Source: Planctomycetota bacterium
GTDB lineage: Bacteria > Planctomycetota > Phycisphaerae > Phycisphaerales > SM1A02
NCBI GenBank assembly: GCA_024226535.1
Contig: JAAELP010000117.1
Location: 1-64,000 of the forward strand
Length of the DNA stretch: 64,000 nt
Reading direction: 5' to 3'
Shown: positions 43,806 to 53,011 of the stretch, in pieces
How positions within the stretch are numbered: the stretch's first letter is position 1
Layout of the letters: each line of letters begins with the position of its first letter
The notes under the pieces: model-generated
What the model saw: only the letters and a program-made list of their open reading frames with translations
The model's database searches: none
Told to the model about the DNA's origin: nothing
Position numbers and translations under genes: made by a program

Positions 43806-44360
43806 GTGACCACCACCACGCTGAACCATGCCCCCACCATCGTGGACGTGACGCCGGAGCAACTCCAGCAATGGCTGGACGCGGGCGAGACGGTGCTCGT
43901 CGACGTCCGGGAGGACTTCGAGCACTCCGCCGAGCGCATCGAGGGCGCCCGCCACGTGGCCCTCGCGAAGATCGACACCGACGAGCTGCGCCGGATGAAG
44001 AACGGCCACCGCATCGTCTTCCACTGCCGCACCGGCAAGCGCTCCCTCGACGCGGCGCGCCGGTTCGCCCGCGACGAAGAGCCCGCCTTCCACCTCGCCG
44101 GAGGCATCGAGGCGTGGAAGACCGCCGGTCACCAGACCAGGCGCAGCGCGACGGCGCCGAAGATCGACGTGATGCGCCAGGTTCAGATGACCTCCGGCTC
44201 GCTCGTGCTCGCCGGCGTCGTCCTCGGCTGGCTCGTCTCGCCGTGGTTCCTGGCGCTGAGCGCGTTCGTCGGCGCCGGGCTGTTCTTCGCCGGCGCGTCC
44301 GGCTGGTGCGGCATGGCCAAGCTCCTGTCCCGCATGCCCTGGAACCGAACGAAGGGATGA
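43806..44360 (+). CDS. Rhodanese-domain protein with a C-terminal DUF2892-like membrane module
   Basis: 184 residues in two parts. Residues 10-125 are a rhodanese domain with VLVDVREDFEH and active-site loop FHCRTGKRS, catalytic Cys74, able to carry a sulfane sulfur. Residues ~140-184 form two membrane helices ending in GWCGMAKLLSRMPWN, the DUF2892 pattern often fused to rhodaneses. The rhodanese would face the cytoplasm. The GTG at 43806 is chosen because AAGGAG lies 6 nt upstream; an ATG at 43800 or 43779 would be alternatives, but the former overlaps the ribosome-binding site. The AhpD-like gene follows within 5 nt. Confidence 0.88.
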   Translation: MTTTTLNHAPTIVDVTPEQLQQWLDAGETVLVDVREDFEHSAERIEGARHVALAKIDTDELRRMKNGHRIVFHCRTGKRSLDAARRFARDEEPAFHLAGGIEAWKTAGHQTRRSATAPKIDVMRQVQMTSGSLVLAGVVLGWLVSPWFLALSAFVGAGLFFAGASGWCGMAKLLSRMPWNRTKG

Positions 44361-44365
44361 TTCCG

Positions 44366-44722
44366 ATGACGACGAATGCCGAACGCCACTACGAGCAATG
44401 GCCCGCCGAGACGGCGGCGATGAGGGACGCCGCTCCGGACCTCACGCGCGGATTCGGCAGCATGTTCGGGAAGCTGATGAAGGAAGGCGCGCTCACGGTC
44501 CGCGAGAAGGAGCTGATCGCCCTCGGCATCGGCATGGCCATCCGCTGCGAGCCGTGCATCTACTCGCACCTCGAGAAAGCGATGGCCGCGGGGTGCACGC
44601 GCGAGGAGATCGTCGAGCTTGCCGGCGTCGTCGTGACGATGCAGGGCGGTCCCGGGTACGTCTACGTCCCGAAGCTCCTCCAGGCGCTCGACGCGCTGGA
44701 GGCCGCCGCGGCGCCGTCCTAG
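44366..44722 (+). CDS. AhpD/carboxymuconolactone decarboxylase-family protein
   Basis: 118 residues. The redox motif CEPCIYSH (C61, C64, H68) and the flanking ALTVREKELIALGI helix are those of AhpD-like alkylhydroperoxidases and CMD-family proteins. It may act in peroxide or sulfur redox handling with the upstream rhodanese, an inference from linkage. The ATG at 44366 has GAAGGG 9 nt upstream; an ATG at 44357 overlapping the rhodanese stop is less likely. The stop codon overlaps that of the convergent nitroreductase gene (shared CTAG at 44719-44722). Confidence 0.9.
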   Translation: MTTNAERHYEQWPAETAAMRDAAPDLTRGFGSMFGKLMKEGALTVREKELIALGIGMAIRCEPCIYSHLEKAMAAGCTREEIVELAGVVVTMQGGPGYVYVPKLLQALDALEAAAAPS

Positions 44723-45333
44723 CCGAGAGTCGCGAACCGGTCCTCCACGACCACCTGCTCCAGCGGAAGCTGCCCCGGCTTCGGCCACGGGTCCTTCGTC
44801 CCCTTGCCGATCGCGACCATCGGGCCGATGCAGTGGTCCGCGGGCAGGTTGATGAGCTTCGCCACCGCGTCGAGATCGAAGCCGATCATCGGGCACGACT
44901 CGTAGCCCATCGCCTTCGCGGCGAGCATCAGCGTCTGCATCGCCATGCCGATCGATCGCTGCGCCTCGTCGCGCTGGAGCTGCGGTCGGCCGTCGTGGAA
45001 CGGCCCCATCCAGTTCACGAGCAGATCGGCGATGTCCTTCGGGGCGTTGACCCAGTAGCGATCCGGGTCCTTCTTCCAGGCATCCACGTCGGCGGTCATC
45101 AGGACGAGCGCCGACGCGTCGGTCATCTGCGCCTGATCATTGCCGTTGGCGCGGATGCTTCGCCGCAGCTCGGGGTCGCGGACCACGACGAATCGCCAGT
45201 GCTGGATGTTGAACGACGTCGGGGCCTGGATGGCGGCTTCGAGCAGCTTCCGGAGGTCGGCCTCGGGAATCTCGTGGTCGGGGTCGAAGTGCTTCACCGC
45301 ACGGCGGCCGTGGATCGCGTCGAAAGTGTCCAT
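44719..45333 (-). CDS. Nitroreductase-family FMN oxidoreductase
   Basis: 204 residues. The N-terminal HGRRAVKHFDP and the PTSFNIQHWRFVVV segment are typical of NfsB/Frm2-like nitroreductases that bind FMN and reduce nitro compounds, quinones or flavins with NAD(P)H. The C-terminal MGYESCPMIGFD stretch fits the family's oxygen-insensitive group. Its substrate is unknown. GGAG lies 8 nt before the ATG. It is convergent with the AhpD-like gene, with the stop codons sharing the CTAG palindrome. Confidence 0.9.
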   Translation of the reverse strand: MDTFDAIHGRRAVKHFDPDHEIPEADLRKLLEAAIQAPTSFNIQHWRFVVVRDPELRRSIRANGNDQAQMTDASALVLMTADVDAWKKDPDRYWVNAPKDIADLLVNWMGPFHDGRPQLQRDEAQRSIGMAMQTLMLAAKAMGYESCPMIGFDLDAVAKLINLPADHCIGPMVAIGKGTKDPWPKPGQLPLEQVVVEDRFATLG

Positions 45334-45437
45334 GCGTTGACTCCAGTGCTCGCTCGTACGTGACGACGGAGGAGATAGGCTAGCGAAACACCGGCCGGCG
45401 CGCCGGAGCCGCTCACCGACCTCCGTTGGAGCATGGA

Positions 45438-46457
45438 ATGGACACCGAGGGACTGACCTGGATCGGCATCGCGCTGCTCGTCATCCAGTCGGGCATCTTC
45501 TCCGGGCTGAACCTGGCCCTGTTCGGCGTGACGGCCGTGCGGCTGAAGACGATGGCGAGCATGGGCGACGAGAAGGCGGCGCGAGTCCTGCGGCTGCGCA
45601 CCGACTCGAACTTCCTGCTCACCACGATCCTCTGGGGAAACGTCGGCACGAACGTGCTGCTCACGCTGCTCTCCGACTCCGTGCTGGCCGGGGCCGCGGG
45701 CTTCGTCTTCTCGACGTTCGTCATCACGATCGGCGGCGAGATCATCCCGCAGGCGTACTTCTCGCGCAACGCCCTGCGCATGGCCGGGCTCCTCTCGCCG
45801 ATACTGCGTCTGTACCAGGTGCTGCTGTTCCCGATCGCCAAGCCCTCGGCCCTGATCCTCGACCTGTGGCTCGGGAAGGAGAGCGTGGACTACGTGCCCG
45901 AGGACCAGATCCGCGAAGGGCTCCGTCACCACGTCCGGGCCGACGAGTCGGACATCGGTCTCGTCGAGGGGATGGGCGCGATCAACTTCATGACGCTCGA
46001 CGACGTGATCGTCGCGCACGAAGGCGAGCCGGTGGATCCGGAGAGCGTCCTGCGTCTTCCGCACGAGAACGATCGACCGGTGTTCCCGGCGTTCGAGCCT
46101 TCACGCGACGACCCGTTCGTGCGCCAGGTGCAGGCGTCGGAGAAGCGCTGGGTGCTGATCGCGCCGGGCGACGGCGTCCCGGATCGGGCGCTGGATGCGG
46201 CGAGCTTTCTCCGCGCCGTCCTGTTCGCGACGGAGCCCGTGGATCCCGCCCGGTACTGCCACCGACCGGTGATCGTCACGGGCCGGCGCAAGAGCCTCGC
46301 CGACGTCATCGGACAGCTCCAGGCCGAGCCCGGCGACGACGTCATCGATCGCGATCTCATCCTGCTCTGGGCCGAGCACGACAAGCGCGTGATCACCGGC
46401 GCCGATCTCCTCGGGTACCTCCTGCGCGGCATCTCGCGCGGGACGTCACCAACCTGA
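45438..46457 (+). CDS. CNNM (DUF21) transmembrane-domain protein
   Basis: 339 residues. Residues 5-150 form a four-segment membrane domain of the CNNM/CorB type, with FSGLNLALFGVTAVRL and GGEIIPQAYFSRNALR, the conserved Gly/Pro/Glu positions associated with magnesium-linked transporters. The C-terminal part lacks a clear CBS pair or CorC/HlyC domain: it has a region reading GAINFMTLDDVIVAHEGEPV, then an unrecognised domain. It is therefore a shortened or divergent member. The ATG at 45438 has TTGGAG 6 nt upstream; an in-frame TTG at 45426 is an alternative. Confidence 0.85.
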   Translation: MDTEGLTWIGIALLVIQSGIFSGLNLALFGVTAVRLKTMASMGDEKAARVLRLRTDSNFLLTTILWGNVGTNVLLTLLSDSVLAGAAGFVFSTFVITIGGEIIPQAYFSRNALRMAGLLSPILRLYQVLLFPIAKPSALILDLWLGKESVDYVPEDQIREGLRHHVRADESDIGLVEGMGAINFMTLDDVIVAHEGEPVDPESVLRLPHENDRPVFPAFEPSRDDPFVRQVQASEKRWVLIAPGDGVPDRALDAASFLRAVLFATEPVDPARYCHRPVIVTGRRKSLADVIGQLQAEPGDDVIDRDLILLWAEHDKRVITGADLLGYLLRGISRGTSPT

Positions 46458-46480
46458 TCCACGCCCCCGGTCCGCCTAGT

Positions 46481-46499
46481 TTCCCCCGATGGTGGGGAA
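46481..46499. other. Hairpin upstream of the chemosensory operon
   Basis: TTCCCC (46481-46486) pairs with GGGGAA (46494-46499) around a 7-nt loop, 24 nt after the CNNM gene's stop codon. Without a T-run it is a weak terminator candidate or a regulatory structure. Confidence 0.35.
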
Positions 46500-46539
46500 T
46501 TGACGGGGGTTCACGGGCGAATCGAGGCGGGCCGAAAGC

Positions 46540-46545
46540 TACACT
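46540..46545 (+). promoter_or_regulatory. Possible -10 box of the che operon
   Basis: TACACT lies in the gap before cheW; transcription would start near 46552, leaving a 56-nt leader with a GGAGG ribosome-binding site. No good -35 was found, so the call is tentative. Confidence 0.3.
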
Positions 46546-46607
46546 GGAGACCTTGCCGAGGCGATCGTTGCGGATGGGCGCCGATCCTTGCATGGAGGCA
46601 CGCTCGC

Positions 46608-47111
46608 ATGGCCGGTCCAGCCCCCACCCGGGAGAAGAACACATCCCAGTTCGTCGGCTTCCAGCTCGACGAGCAGGCGTACGCCTTCCGGATCGAGCAG
46701 ATCCGGGAGATCGTCATTCTCGACAAGGTGACCCGCACGCCCCAGGTGCCGGACTACTGCGAGGGCGTCAGCAACCTGCGCGGGTCGATCATGCCGATCA
46801 TCAACCTCCGCCGGCTCTTCGGGCTCGAGGCGAAGCCCGTCGACGCCGACACGCGCACGATCGTCGTGAACGTGGGTGAGCGAACGATGGGGTGCACGGT
46901 CGACCTCGTCTCCCAGGTCGTGCGGATTCCGGAACAGGACATTCAGCCGGCACCGGAGACCATCACCGCCGACGGCGCCCACTACATCGCGGGCTTCGCG
47001 AGGCTCGACGGCGACCTCGTGATCATCCTCGACATCGACGCACTACTCGACCCCGATCAGCTCGACCAGGTCAGGATGGCCCCGGTCGCCCACCAGGAGT
47101 CATCGTCATGA
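46608..47111 (+). CDS. cheW: Chemotaxis coupling protein CheW
   Basis: 167 residues. Scaffold linking chemoreceptor to CheA kinase. The CheW fold is visible from [20 protein letters not shown], with the conserved [19 protein letters not shown] segment that contacts receptor and kinase, and [12 protein letters not shown] at the end. First gene of the operon, with a GGAGG 9 nt before its ATG. Its stop codon overlaps the start of the chemoreceptor gene (ATGA), so stoichiometry may be set by coupled translation. Confidence 0.95.
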   Translation: MAGPAPTREKNTSQFVGFQLDEQAYAFRIEQIREIVILDKVTRTPQVPDYCEGVSNLRGSIMPIINLRRLFGLEAKPVDADTRTIVVNVGERTMGCTVDLVSQVVRIPEQDIQPAPETITADGAHYIAGFARLDGDLVIILDIDALLDPDQLDQVRMAPVAHQESSS

Positions 47112-48697
47112 CCACGTTCAGATCAGAGATCGACGCCAGCGATCGGGACAGCGCCGCGCGCCGGCACGAAGCCGACCTCGAGGGGCAGATCGCGGCCATC
47201 AACCGATCCCAGGCGATGATCGAGTTCGAGATGGACGGCACGATCATCACCGCGAACGACAACTTCCTGAAGCCGATGGGCTACACGCTGGAGGAGGTCC
47301 GCGGCCAGCACCACGGCATCTTCGTCGACGACGAGTACCGCCAGAGCCAGGAGTACCGGGACTTCTGGGCGCGGCTCAATCGCGGCGAGTACGTGGCGCA
47401 GGAGTTCAAACGTCTCGGCAAGGGCGGACGCGAGGTGTGGATCCAGGCCAGCTACAACCCGATCCTCGACGATCACGGCCGGCCCTACAAGGTGGTCAAG
47501 TTCGCCACGGACGTCACGGCGCAGAAGCTGCAGAACGTCGACTACCAGGGACAGATCGCGGCGATCAACCGATCGCAGGCGGTGATCGAGTTCGAGATGG
47601 ACGGCACGATCATCACCGCGAACGACAACTTCCTGAAGCCGATGGGCTACACGTTGGACGAGATCCGCGGCCGGCACCACGGCATCTTCGTCGATGACGA
47701 GCACCGCCAGAGCCACGAGTACCAGGACTTCTGGGCCGGCCTCGGTCGCGGCGAGTACGTGGCCAAGGAGTTCAAGCGTCTCGGCAAGGGCGGACGCGAG
47801 GTCTGGATCCAGGCCAGCTACAACCCCATCCTCGATCTCGACGGCCGTCCCGTGAAAGTCGTCAAGTTCGCCACCGACGTGACCGACCGCGTCCGGCTCC
47901 AGCAAGCGGCGGACGCGCAGCTCGAGCGGACCCGGGAACTCACGCGCCAGGTCATCGAGAGCGCCAACCAGTTCGCAGAGGGTTCGCGCGTCGTCGCCGA
48001 GAGCAGCTCGAACCTGAGCGAGGGCGCCCAGACGCAGGCCGCTTCCGTGGAGCAGATGACCGCGTCGATCGACCAGCTCATCGGCTCGATCAAGGTGATC
48101 TTCGAAAGCTCCGCGGAAGCGAAGCGCCAGGCGGACGAGACCGCGGCGTCGGCGCGGAGCAGCGGCCAGACGGTGACCGAGGCGGTCAACGCGATGCGCC
48201 TGATCGAGAAGTCGAGCGAGCAGATCAACGACATCATCCAGGTCATCAGCGAGATCTCCAGCCAGACGAACCTGCTGGCGCTGAACGCCGCCATCGAGGC
48301 GGCCCGCGCCGGTGAGCACGGTCTGGGCTTCGCCGTCGTCGCCGACGAGGTGCGCAAGCTCGCCGAACGCTCGAGCGAGGCGGCCAAGGAGATCACGCAG
48401 TTGATCAAGGAGTCGTCGCGCCGCGTCTCGGAAGGCGCGCAGCTCTCCGAGAAGGTCGGCGAGTCGCTGACCGGGATCGTCACCGCCGTCGAGCGCACGG
48501 CTGACGGCATCACCGAGATCGCCGGTCAGACCGAGTCGCAGTCCGCGAGCGCCGAGCAGGTGCAGTCGGCGATCCGGGCGGTCTCCGACACGACGGAGTC
48601 GGGCGCGGTGAGCGCCGAGGAACTCGCCGCCAGCGCCGAGGAGCTCGGCGCCCAGGCGCAGACGCTCCAGGACCTCGTCGCCCGGTTCGAAGCGTGA
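47108..48697 (+). CDS. Soluble methyl-accepting chemotaxis protein with two tandem PAS domains
   Basis: 529 residues with no membrane segment. Two PAS domains (about 27-140 and 149-262) are nearly identical, sharing [18 protein letters not shown] and [18 protein letters not shown]. The signalling domain (265-529) is a long helical bundle whose hairpin tip is [20 protein letters not shown], followed by [15 protein letters not shown]. Gln and Glu pairs in the flanking helices are candidate methylation sites for CheR and CheB. The receptor probably senses a cytoplasmic cue such as redox state, oxygen or a small ligand, though no haem or flavin ligand is identifiable. Coupled to cheW by ATGA overlap. 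Confidence 0.94.
   Translation: MTTFRSEIDASDRDSAARRHEADLEGQIAAINRSQAMIEFEMDGTIITANDNFLKPMGYTLEEVRGQHHGIFVDDEYRQSQEYRDFWARLNRGEYVAQEFKRLGKGGREVWIQASYNPILDDHGRPYKVVKFATDVTAQKLQNVDYQGQIAAINRSQAVIEFEMDGTIITANDNFLKPMGYTLDEIRGRHHGIFVDDEHRQSHEYQDFWAGLGRGEYVAKEFKRLGKGGREVWIQASYNPILDLDGRPVKVVKFATDVTDRVRLQQAADAQLERTRELTRQVIESANQFAEGSRVVAESSSNLSEGAQTQAASVEQMTASIDQLIGSIKVIFESSAEAKRQADETAASARSSGQTVTEAVNAMRLIEKSSEQINDIIQVISEISSQTNLLALNAAIEAARAGEHGLGFAVVADEVRKLAERSSEAAKEITQLIKESSRRVSEGAQLSEKVGESLTGIVTAVERTADGITEIAGQTESQSASAEQVQSAIRAVSDTTESGAVSAEELAASAEELGAQAQTLQDLVARFEA
47186..47917 (+). repeat. Tandem duplication of a PAS-coding unit (366-bp period)
   Basis: The stretches starting near 47186 and 47552 are nearly identical at DNA level over about 350 bases, with a period of 366 bp (122 codons). 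Both code for a PAS domain and its linker, pointing to a recent in-frame duplication or gene conversion inside the chemoreceptor gene. Confidence 0.8.
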
Positions 48698-48707
48698 CGG
48701 AACGGCC

Positions 48708-49544
48708 ATGCCCGTGAAACTCGAGCAGCTCACGCGACAACAGTTCGACCGCTTCTGTGATTTCATCTACAGGACGAGCGGGATCCGCATCGCCGAGAAC
48801 AAGCAGACGCTGCTGAGCAACCGGATCCGGCGGCGGCTTCGGGAGGGGCAGGACTTCGAGGCGTACTACCAGTTCCTCACGTCGCCGGCCGGTGACGGCG
48901 AAATCGGCCAGTTCATCGACGCCATCACGACGAACGAGACGTTCTTCTTCCGCACCGACACGCACTTCCAGTGGTTCGGCGACGCGTTCCTCGGCGAACT
49001 CATCGAGGCCGCGCAACGAGGGCGCCGACCGCGCTCGCTGCGCGTCTGGTCCGCCGGGTGCGCGACGGGCGCCGAGCCGTACACGCTCGCGATCTGTCTC
49101 CGGGAGAACCTCTTTCGTCTCCGCGACTGGTCGCTGGAGATCGTCGGCACGGACATCAGCGACGAGGCGCTCGACGCGGCGCGGGAGGGCTGGTTCCGGC
49201 CGCGAGCCGTGGAGGCGGTCAACGAGAAGCAGCGCAAGCGGTACTTCGAGCGCTCGAACGAGGACGACCGGTGGCGGGTGCGAGACAACCTGCGCGACCT
49301 CGTTCACTTCGAGAACCACAACCTGCTGGAGCCGATGCCCCGTGGACCCTTCGACTGCGTGTTCATTCGCAACGTGCTGATCTACTTCGACCGGGAGTCG
49401 AAGGCGATCGTCGTCGAGCACCTCGTCAACGCCCTCGCCCCGGGCGGCTATCTCGTGGTCGGACCGTCGGAGGGGCTCTACGACATGCTCGAGCCGCTCG
49501 AACGAATTTCCACGTTCCTCTACCGGAAGACCGACGCGTCATGA
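48708..49544 (+). CDS. cheR: Chemoreceptor glutamate methyltransferase CheR
   Basis: 278 residues. Methylates receptor Glu residues using S-adenosylmethionine in adaptation. The N-terminal helical domain has FCDFIYRTSGIRIAENKQTL and the following TNETFFFRTDTHF. The SAM-binding core reads RVWSAGCATGAEPYTLAI, and GTDISDEALDAARE and CVFIRNVLIYFD complete the fold. The ATG lies 10 nt after the receptor gene; the stop overlaps cheA (ATGA). No C-terminal pentapeptide-type or TPR extension. Confidence 0.96.
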   Translation: MPVKLEQLTRQQFDRFCDFIYRTSGIRIAENKQTLLSNRIRRRLREGQDFEAYYQFLTSPAGDGEIGQFIDAITTNETFFFRTDTHFQWFGDAFLGELIEAAQRGRRPRSLRVWSAGCATGAEPYTLAICLRENLFRLRDWSLEIVGTDISDEALDAAREGWFRPRAVEAVNEKQRKRYFERSNEDDRWRVRDNLRDLVHFENHNLLEPMPRGPFDCVFIRNVLIYFDRESKAIVVEHLVNALAPGGYLVVGPSEGLYDMLEPLERISTFLYRKTDAS

Positions 49545-51907
49545 GCGATCAGGCGGGACAACCCGGCGACGCGGTCCATGACGAGATGTCGCAGTATCTC
49601 CAGATCTTCATGGACGAGACCGACGAGCAGCTCGAGGCGCTCACCGAGGTGCTCCTCGTCCTCGAGAACGAGCCCGACAGCACGGCGCACCTGAACGAGG
49701 CGTTCCGGTTGATGCACTCGATCAAGGGCTCGGCCGGCATGATGGGCCTGGACAGCATCGCCATCCTGGCCCACCATCTCGAAAGCCGCTTCGAGCGCTT
49801 CCGGTCCGGCTCGGAGCACCTCGGTGAGCCGACGATGAACCTGGTTCTGCGATGCATCGACTTCCTGCGTGATTGCATCCGGCGGCTGCGTTCGGGGCAG
49901 AAGCTGGGGAGCGCCGGCGCACTGCTGGTAGAGCTGAGCGAGCACTCGGACGAGCCGTCGGCGACTTCGACGGACGAGCCGGTCGAGGCGAGGGCGGCGG
50001 CCGCGGCCGACGAGCCGGCGCCGCTCACCGCCCTCGTCGCCGACGGGGCCGACGAAGCCGCCAACGGCCGCCGCCTCGTCGTGCACTTCGAGCCCGGCCT
50101 TCCCCTCGTGGACCTCAAGGCGCGCCTGATCCTGTCGCGTCTGTCGAACATCGGCAACGTCCTCGCGCACCGCCCGACCGCCGAGGAACTGGACACGATC
50201 GAGGACCTCGCGCAGCTCGAGATCATCGTCGCCACCAACGAAGGCTCCGACGCGCTCCGAAGCGCCGCAGACGTGGACGGCGTCAGCGCGATCGAGCTGC
50301 CCGGCGGCCACCTCGAACGTATCACCGAACCGGCCGGTGCCACGGACCGCGAGCAAAGCGAGCAGTCCGTGTCCGAGCCCGCGTCCGTGTCCGCGACCGT
50401 GTCCGCGTCCGAGCCCGTGTCCGAGCCCGCGTCCGTGTCCGCGACCGTGTCCGCGTCCGAGCCCGTGTCCGAGCCCGTGTCCGCGTCCGAGCCCGCGTCC
50501 GAGCCCACCCCCAAGGCCAAGATCACCGAGACCATGCGTGTCGACATCGAGCGCCTCGACGGTCTCATGAACCTCGCCGGCGAGCTGGTCGTGAACCGCT
50601 CTCGCTTCGTGCAGGTCGCCGAGCTGGTCGCCCCCGTGTTCGGTCGACGCAACGTCGCCAGCCGCACCCGCGACTTCAGCGAGAGCCTGCGCCGGACGAT
50701 CGAGCACCTCGAATCCGCGACGAACGGCGAGTGGACGACCGACGTGGAGGAGCTGAAGTCCGGCCTTGCCCTGCTCGAGGAGCAGGCGCGGGTGTGGGAC
50801 ACCGGTCGCCGGGGGTTCGCGCAAATCGGCGAGGCGGTCGACCAGCTCACGCGGATCTCCGACAGCCTCCAGCAGAACGTGCTGGACACGCGCATGGTGC
50901 CGGTCGCACCCCTGTTCAACCGGTTCAAGCGCGTGGTCCGGGATCTCGCCCGCGAACGCGGCCGCAAGGTGGACCTCGTGATCCGGGGCGAGAAGACCGA
51001 GCTGGACAAGCGGATGATCGACGAGCTGGGTGATCCCCTCGTTCATCTCGTGCGCAACTCGATCGATCACGGCATGGAAGGTCCCGACCTTCGCCGCGAG
51101 CGCGGCAAGGACGAGACGGGAACGATCGTCCTGGAGGCGAACCACAGCGGCAACAACGTGTTCATTCACGTGCGCGACGACGGCGGCGGGATCGACGCCG
51201 AGCGGATCCGGGCTCGGATCGCCGAACGCGGGCTGCTGACCGCGGACGCCGCCCGGGCGCGGACCGATCAGCAGGCCCTGGAGTACATCTGGCACGCGGG
51301 CTTCAGCACCGCGGCCGAGATCACCGACATCTCCGGGCGCGGCGTCGGCATGGATGCCGTCAAGACGCGGATCACCGAGCTGAACGGGCAGGTCGACGTG
51401 GACTCCGCCCCCGGACAGGGCACGACCTTCACGATCCGGCTGCCGCTGACGCTCGCGATCATCAACAGCCTCCTCATCCGCGCCCGCGCGATCGTCTTCG
51501 CGATGCCGATCAGCGACGTGCGCGAGATCGTCGCCGTGAACCCCGGCGATGTCGTGGCCGTGCACGGGAAGCAGACGATCGACGTGCGCGGCGAGTTCAT
51601 CCCGCTCGTCGGCATCGACGAGATCTTCGACTGGCAGGACTTCGACTCCGACCCGCCCCCTCTCTCCGACGACGGCAACCTCCATGCAGTGATCCTCCAG
51701 GCCGGCGAGCGCACGATGGGGCTCCGGGTGGACGAGCTGATCGGCAGCCAGGACATCGTGATCAAGTCGCTGTCGCAGAACTTCGTCCACATCCGCGGCC
51801 TCTCCGGAGCGAGCATCCTCGGCGACGGCAGCGTCTGCCTGATGCTGGATGTCCCCACCCTCATGGAACTCGCGGTCCGCCGGGCCGGACGGGAGCGCAA
51901 CACGTGA
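49541..51907 (+). CDS. cheA: Chemotaxis histidine kinase CheA
   Basis: 788 residues. Order: P1 HPt domain with phospho-acceptor H59 in MHSIKGSAG; a ferredoxin-like P2-type domain (about 183-262); a low-complexity Ser/Glu/Pro/Val hinge (about 276-323); P3 dimerisation helices from VDIERLDGLMNLAGELVVNR; P4 ATPase with the N box LVRNSIDHGMEG, G1 DDGGGI and GRGVGMDAV; and P5 CheW-like domain to the end. Phosphorylates CheY, CheB and perhaps the terminal REC-phosphatase. All key ATP-site motifs are intact. Starts by ATGA overlap with cheR. Confidence 0.96.
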   Translation: MSDQAGQPGDAVHDEMSQYLQIFMDETDEQLEALTEVLLVLENEPDSTAHLNEAFRLMHSIKGSAGMMGLDSIAILAHHLESRFERFRSGSEHLGEPTMNLVLRCIDFLRDCIRRLRSGQKLGSAGALLVELSEHSDEPSATSTDEPVEARAAAAADEPAPLTALVADGADEAANGRRLVVHFEPGLPLVDLKARLILSRLSNIGNVLAHRPTAEELDTIEDLAQLEIIVATNEGSDALRSAADVDGVSAIELPGGHLERITEPAGATDREQSEQSVSEPASVSATVSASEPVSEPASVSATVSASEPVSEPVSASEPASEPTPKAKITETMRVDIERLDGLMNLAGELVVNRSRFVQVAELVAPVFGRRNVASRTRDFSESLRRTIEHLESATNGEWTTDVEELKSGLALLEEQARVWDTGRRGFAQIGEAVDQLTRISDSLQQNVLDTRMVPVAPLFNRFKRVVRDLARERGRKVDLVIRGEKTELDKRMIDELGDPLVHLVRNSIDHGMEGPDLRRERGKDETGTIVLEANHSGNNVFIHVRDDGGGIDAERIRARIAERGLLTADAARARTDQQALEYIWHAGFSTAAEITDISGRGVGMDAVKTRITELNGQVDVDSAPGQGTTFTIRLPLTLAIINSLLIRARAIVFAMPISDVREIVAVNPGDVVAVHGKQTIDVRGEFIPLVGIDEIFDWQDFDSDPPPLSDDGNLHAVILQAGERTMGLRVDELIGSQDIVIKSLSQNFVHIRGLSGASILGDGSVCLMLDVPTLMELAVRRAGRERNT
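50367..50505 (+). repeat. Low-complexity repeat encoding the CheA hinge
   Basis: Hexamer-like units of the GTGTCC and GAGCCC type, arranged in longer blocks of 48 bases, code for SEP, ASV, SAT and VSA tripeptides between P2 and P3. The arrangement looks prone to replication slippage, and length could differ between strains. Confidence 0.75.
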
Positions 51908-52518
51908 CCCTCGCCGGACCCCAACTCACGCTCATCCAGACGGCGCTGCGCCACGGCGCCGACGAGGCCTCCCACGCACTCGCGCGGTGGATCGATCGGC
52001 CGACACGGATCACCGTCGACTCGTTCGAGCAGCTTGCGCTGGACGAAGCGCTGGGCGTGCTCGGATCGCGGGAGACGCCGATCTGCTTCTGTCGCGCCGC
52101 GATGACCGGCCGCCTTCGGGGGCACCTGATCCTCGCGTTCGACGACGCGAGCGGCCTCGCCCTCGCTGACCTGCTCCTCGGTCATGAACGCGGCACGGCG
52201 ACGGCCTGGACCGAGATGGAGCAGTCGGCGGCGCTGGAGACGACGAACATCGTCTGCTGCGCATACCTCAACTCGCTGGCCCGCGTGCTGCCCGCCGGCG
52301 GTGACGAGACCGAGACGCTCATCCCGTCGTCCCCGCAGTTCGCGCGCGATTTCGCCGAGAGCCTGATGGAGTTCGCGCTGATGGACCAGATCGTCGCCAG
52401 CGACGAGGTTCTTCTCGCGCGTACCGAGTTCCAGATCGACGGAGCGCCCGTGGACTGGACGCTCCTGTTCGTTCCCGACGCGCCGTCCCTCGACAAGCTG
52501 AGCGTGACTTCACCGTGA
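51904..52518 (+). CDS. cheC: CheC-family CheY-phosphatase
   Basis: 204 residues. The active-site signature of CheC/CheX/FliY proteins, E-x-x-N, is present once in MEQSAALETTNIVCCAYLNS, with the family's helix following. A second E-x-x-N pair expected in full CheC, in the C-terminal half, is not clear: FAESLMEFALM lacks the Asn, so it may have one active site as in CheX-like proteins. It probably dephosphorylates CheY and binds CheD. GTG start overlaps the cheA stop (GTGA). Confidence 0.8.
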   Translation: MTLAGPQLTLIQTALRHGADEASHALARWIDRPTRITVDSFEQLALDEALGVLGSRETPICFCRAAMTGRLRGHLILAFDDASGLALADLLLGHERGTATAWTEMEQSAALETTNIVCCAYLNSLARVLPAGGDETETLIPSSPQFARDFAESLMEFALMDQIVASDEVLLARTEFQIDGAPVDWTLLFVPDAPSLDKLSVTSP

Positions 52519-52994
52519 CTCCCGTGCAGGTCGAAACCCGGTCGATCAGGATGGGCGAGATCACCGTCGCCAGGAACGGCGGCGTGCTGCGCACACTCCT
52601 GGGCTCGTGCATCGGCCTCGCCCTGTACGATCGACCGACGCAGGTCGGTGGCCTGGCGCACATCGTGTTGCCGAAGTCGCGCGGCAAGGACGAGCCACCG
52701 GGGAAGTTCGTGGACACGTGCATCCCGGCCCTGCTGAGCGAGATGAAGACGCTGGCCGGCCGGCCAATCACGCCGCAGGCGCGGATCGCCGGCGGCGCGA
52801 ACATGTTCGCGACGAAGGTGACGGACACGGTCGGCCGGCAGAACATCGAGGCGTGCGAGCGGCTCCTCGCCGAGCTTCGGATCCCGCTCGAGAGCCGTCA
52901 CTGCGGCGGGGAGAAGGGCCGGCGCATGATGCTCGACACGACCACCGGCACGGTCACCATCGAAATCGTCGGCGCGGACCCGATCAAGCTCTGA
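52515..52994 (+). CDS. cheD: Chemoreceptor glutamine deamidase CheD
   Basis: 159 residues. Deamidates receptor Gln residues and modulates CheC. Catalytic Cys32 in LLGSCIGLALYD and His49 in GGLAHIVLP are in place, with a Thr-containing segment near the C-terminus as third residue. GGANMF is a conserved CheD turn. Starts at GTG overlapping the cheC stop codon. Confidence 0.95.
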   Translation: MTPVQVETRSIRMGEITVARNGGVLRTLLGSCIGLALYDRPTQVGGLAHIVLPKSRGKDEPPGKFVDTCIPALLSEMKTLAGRPITPQARIAGGANMFATKVTDTVGRQNIEACERLLAELRIPLESRHCGGEKGRRMMLDTTTGTVTIEIVGADPIKL

Positions 52995-53011
52995 GGGGAA
53001 GGAGGCGGAAC

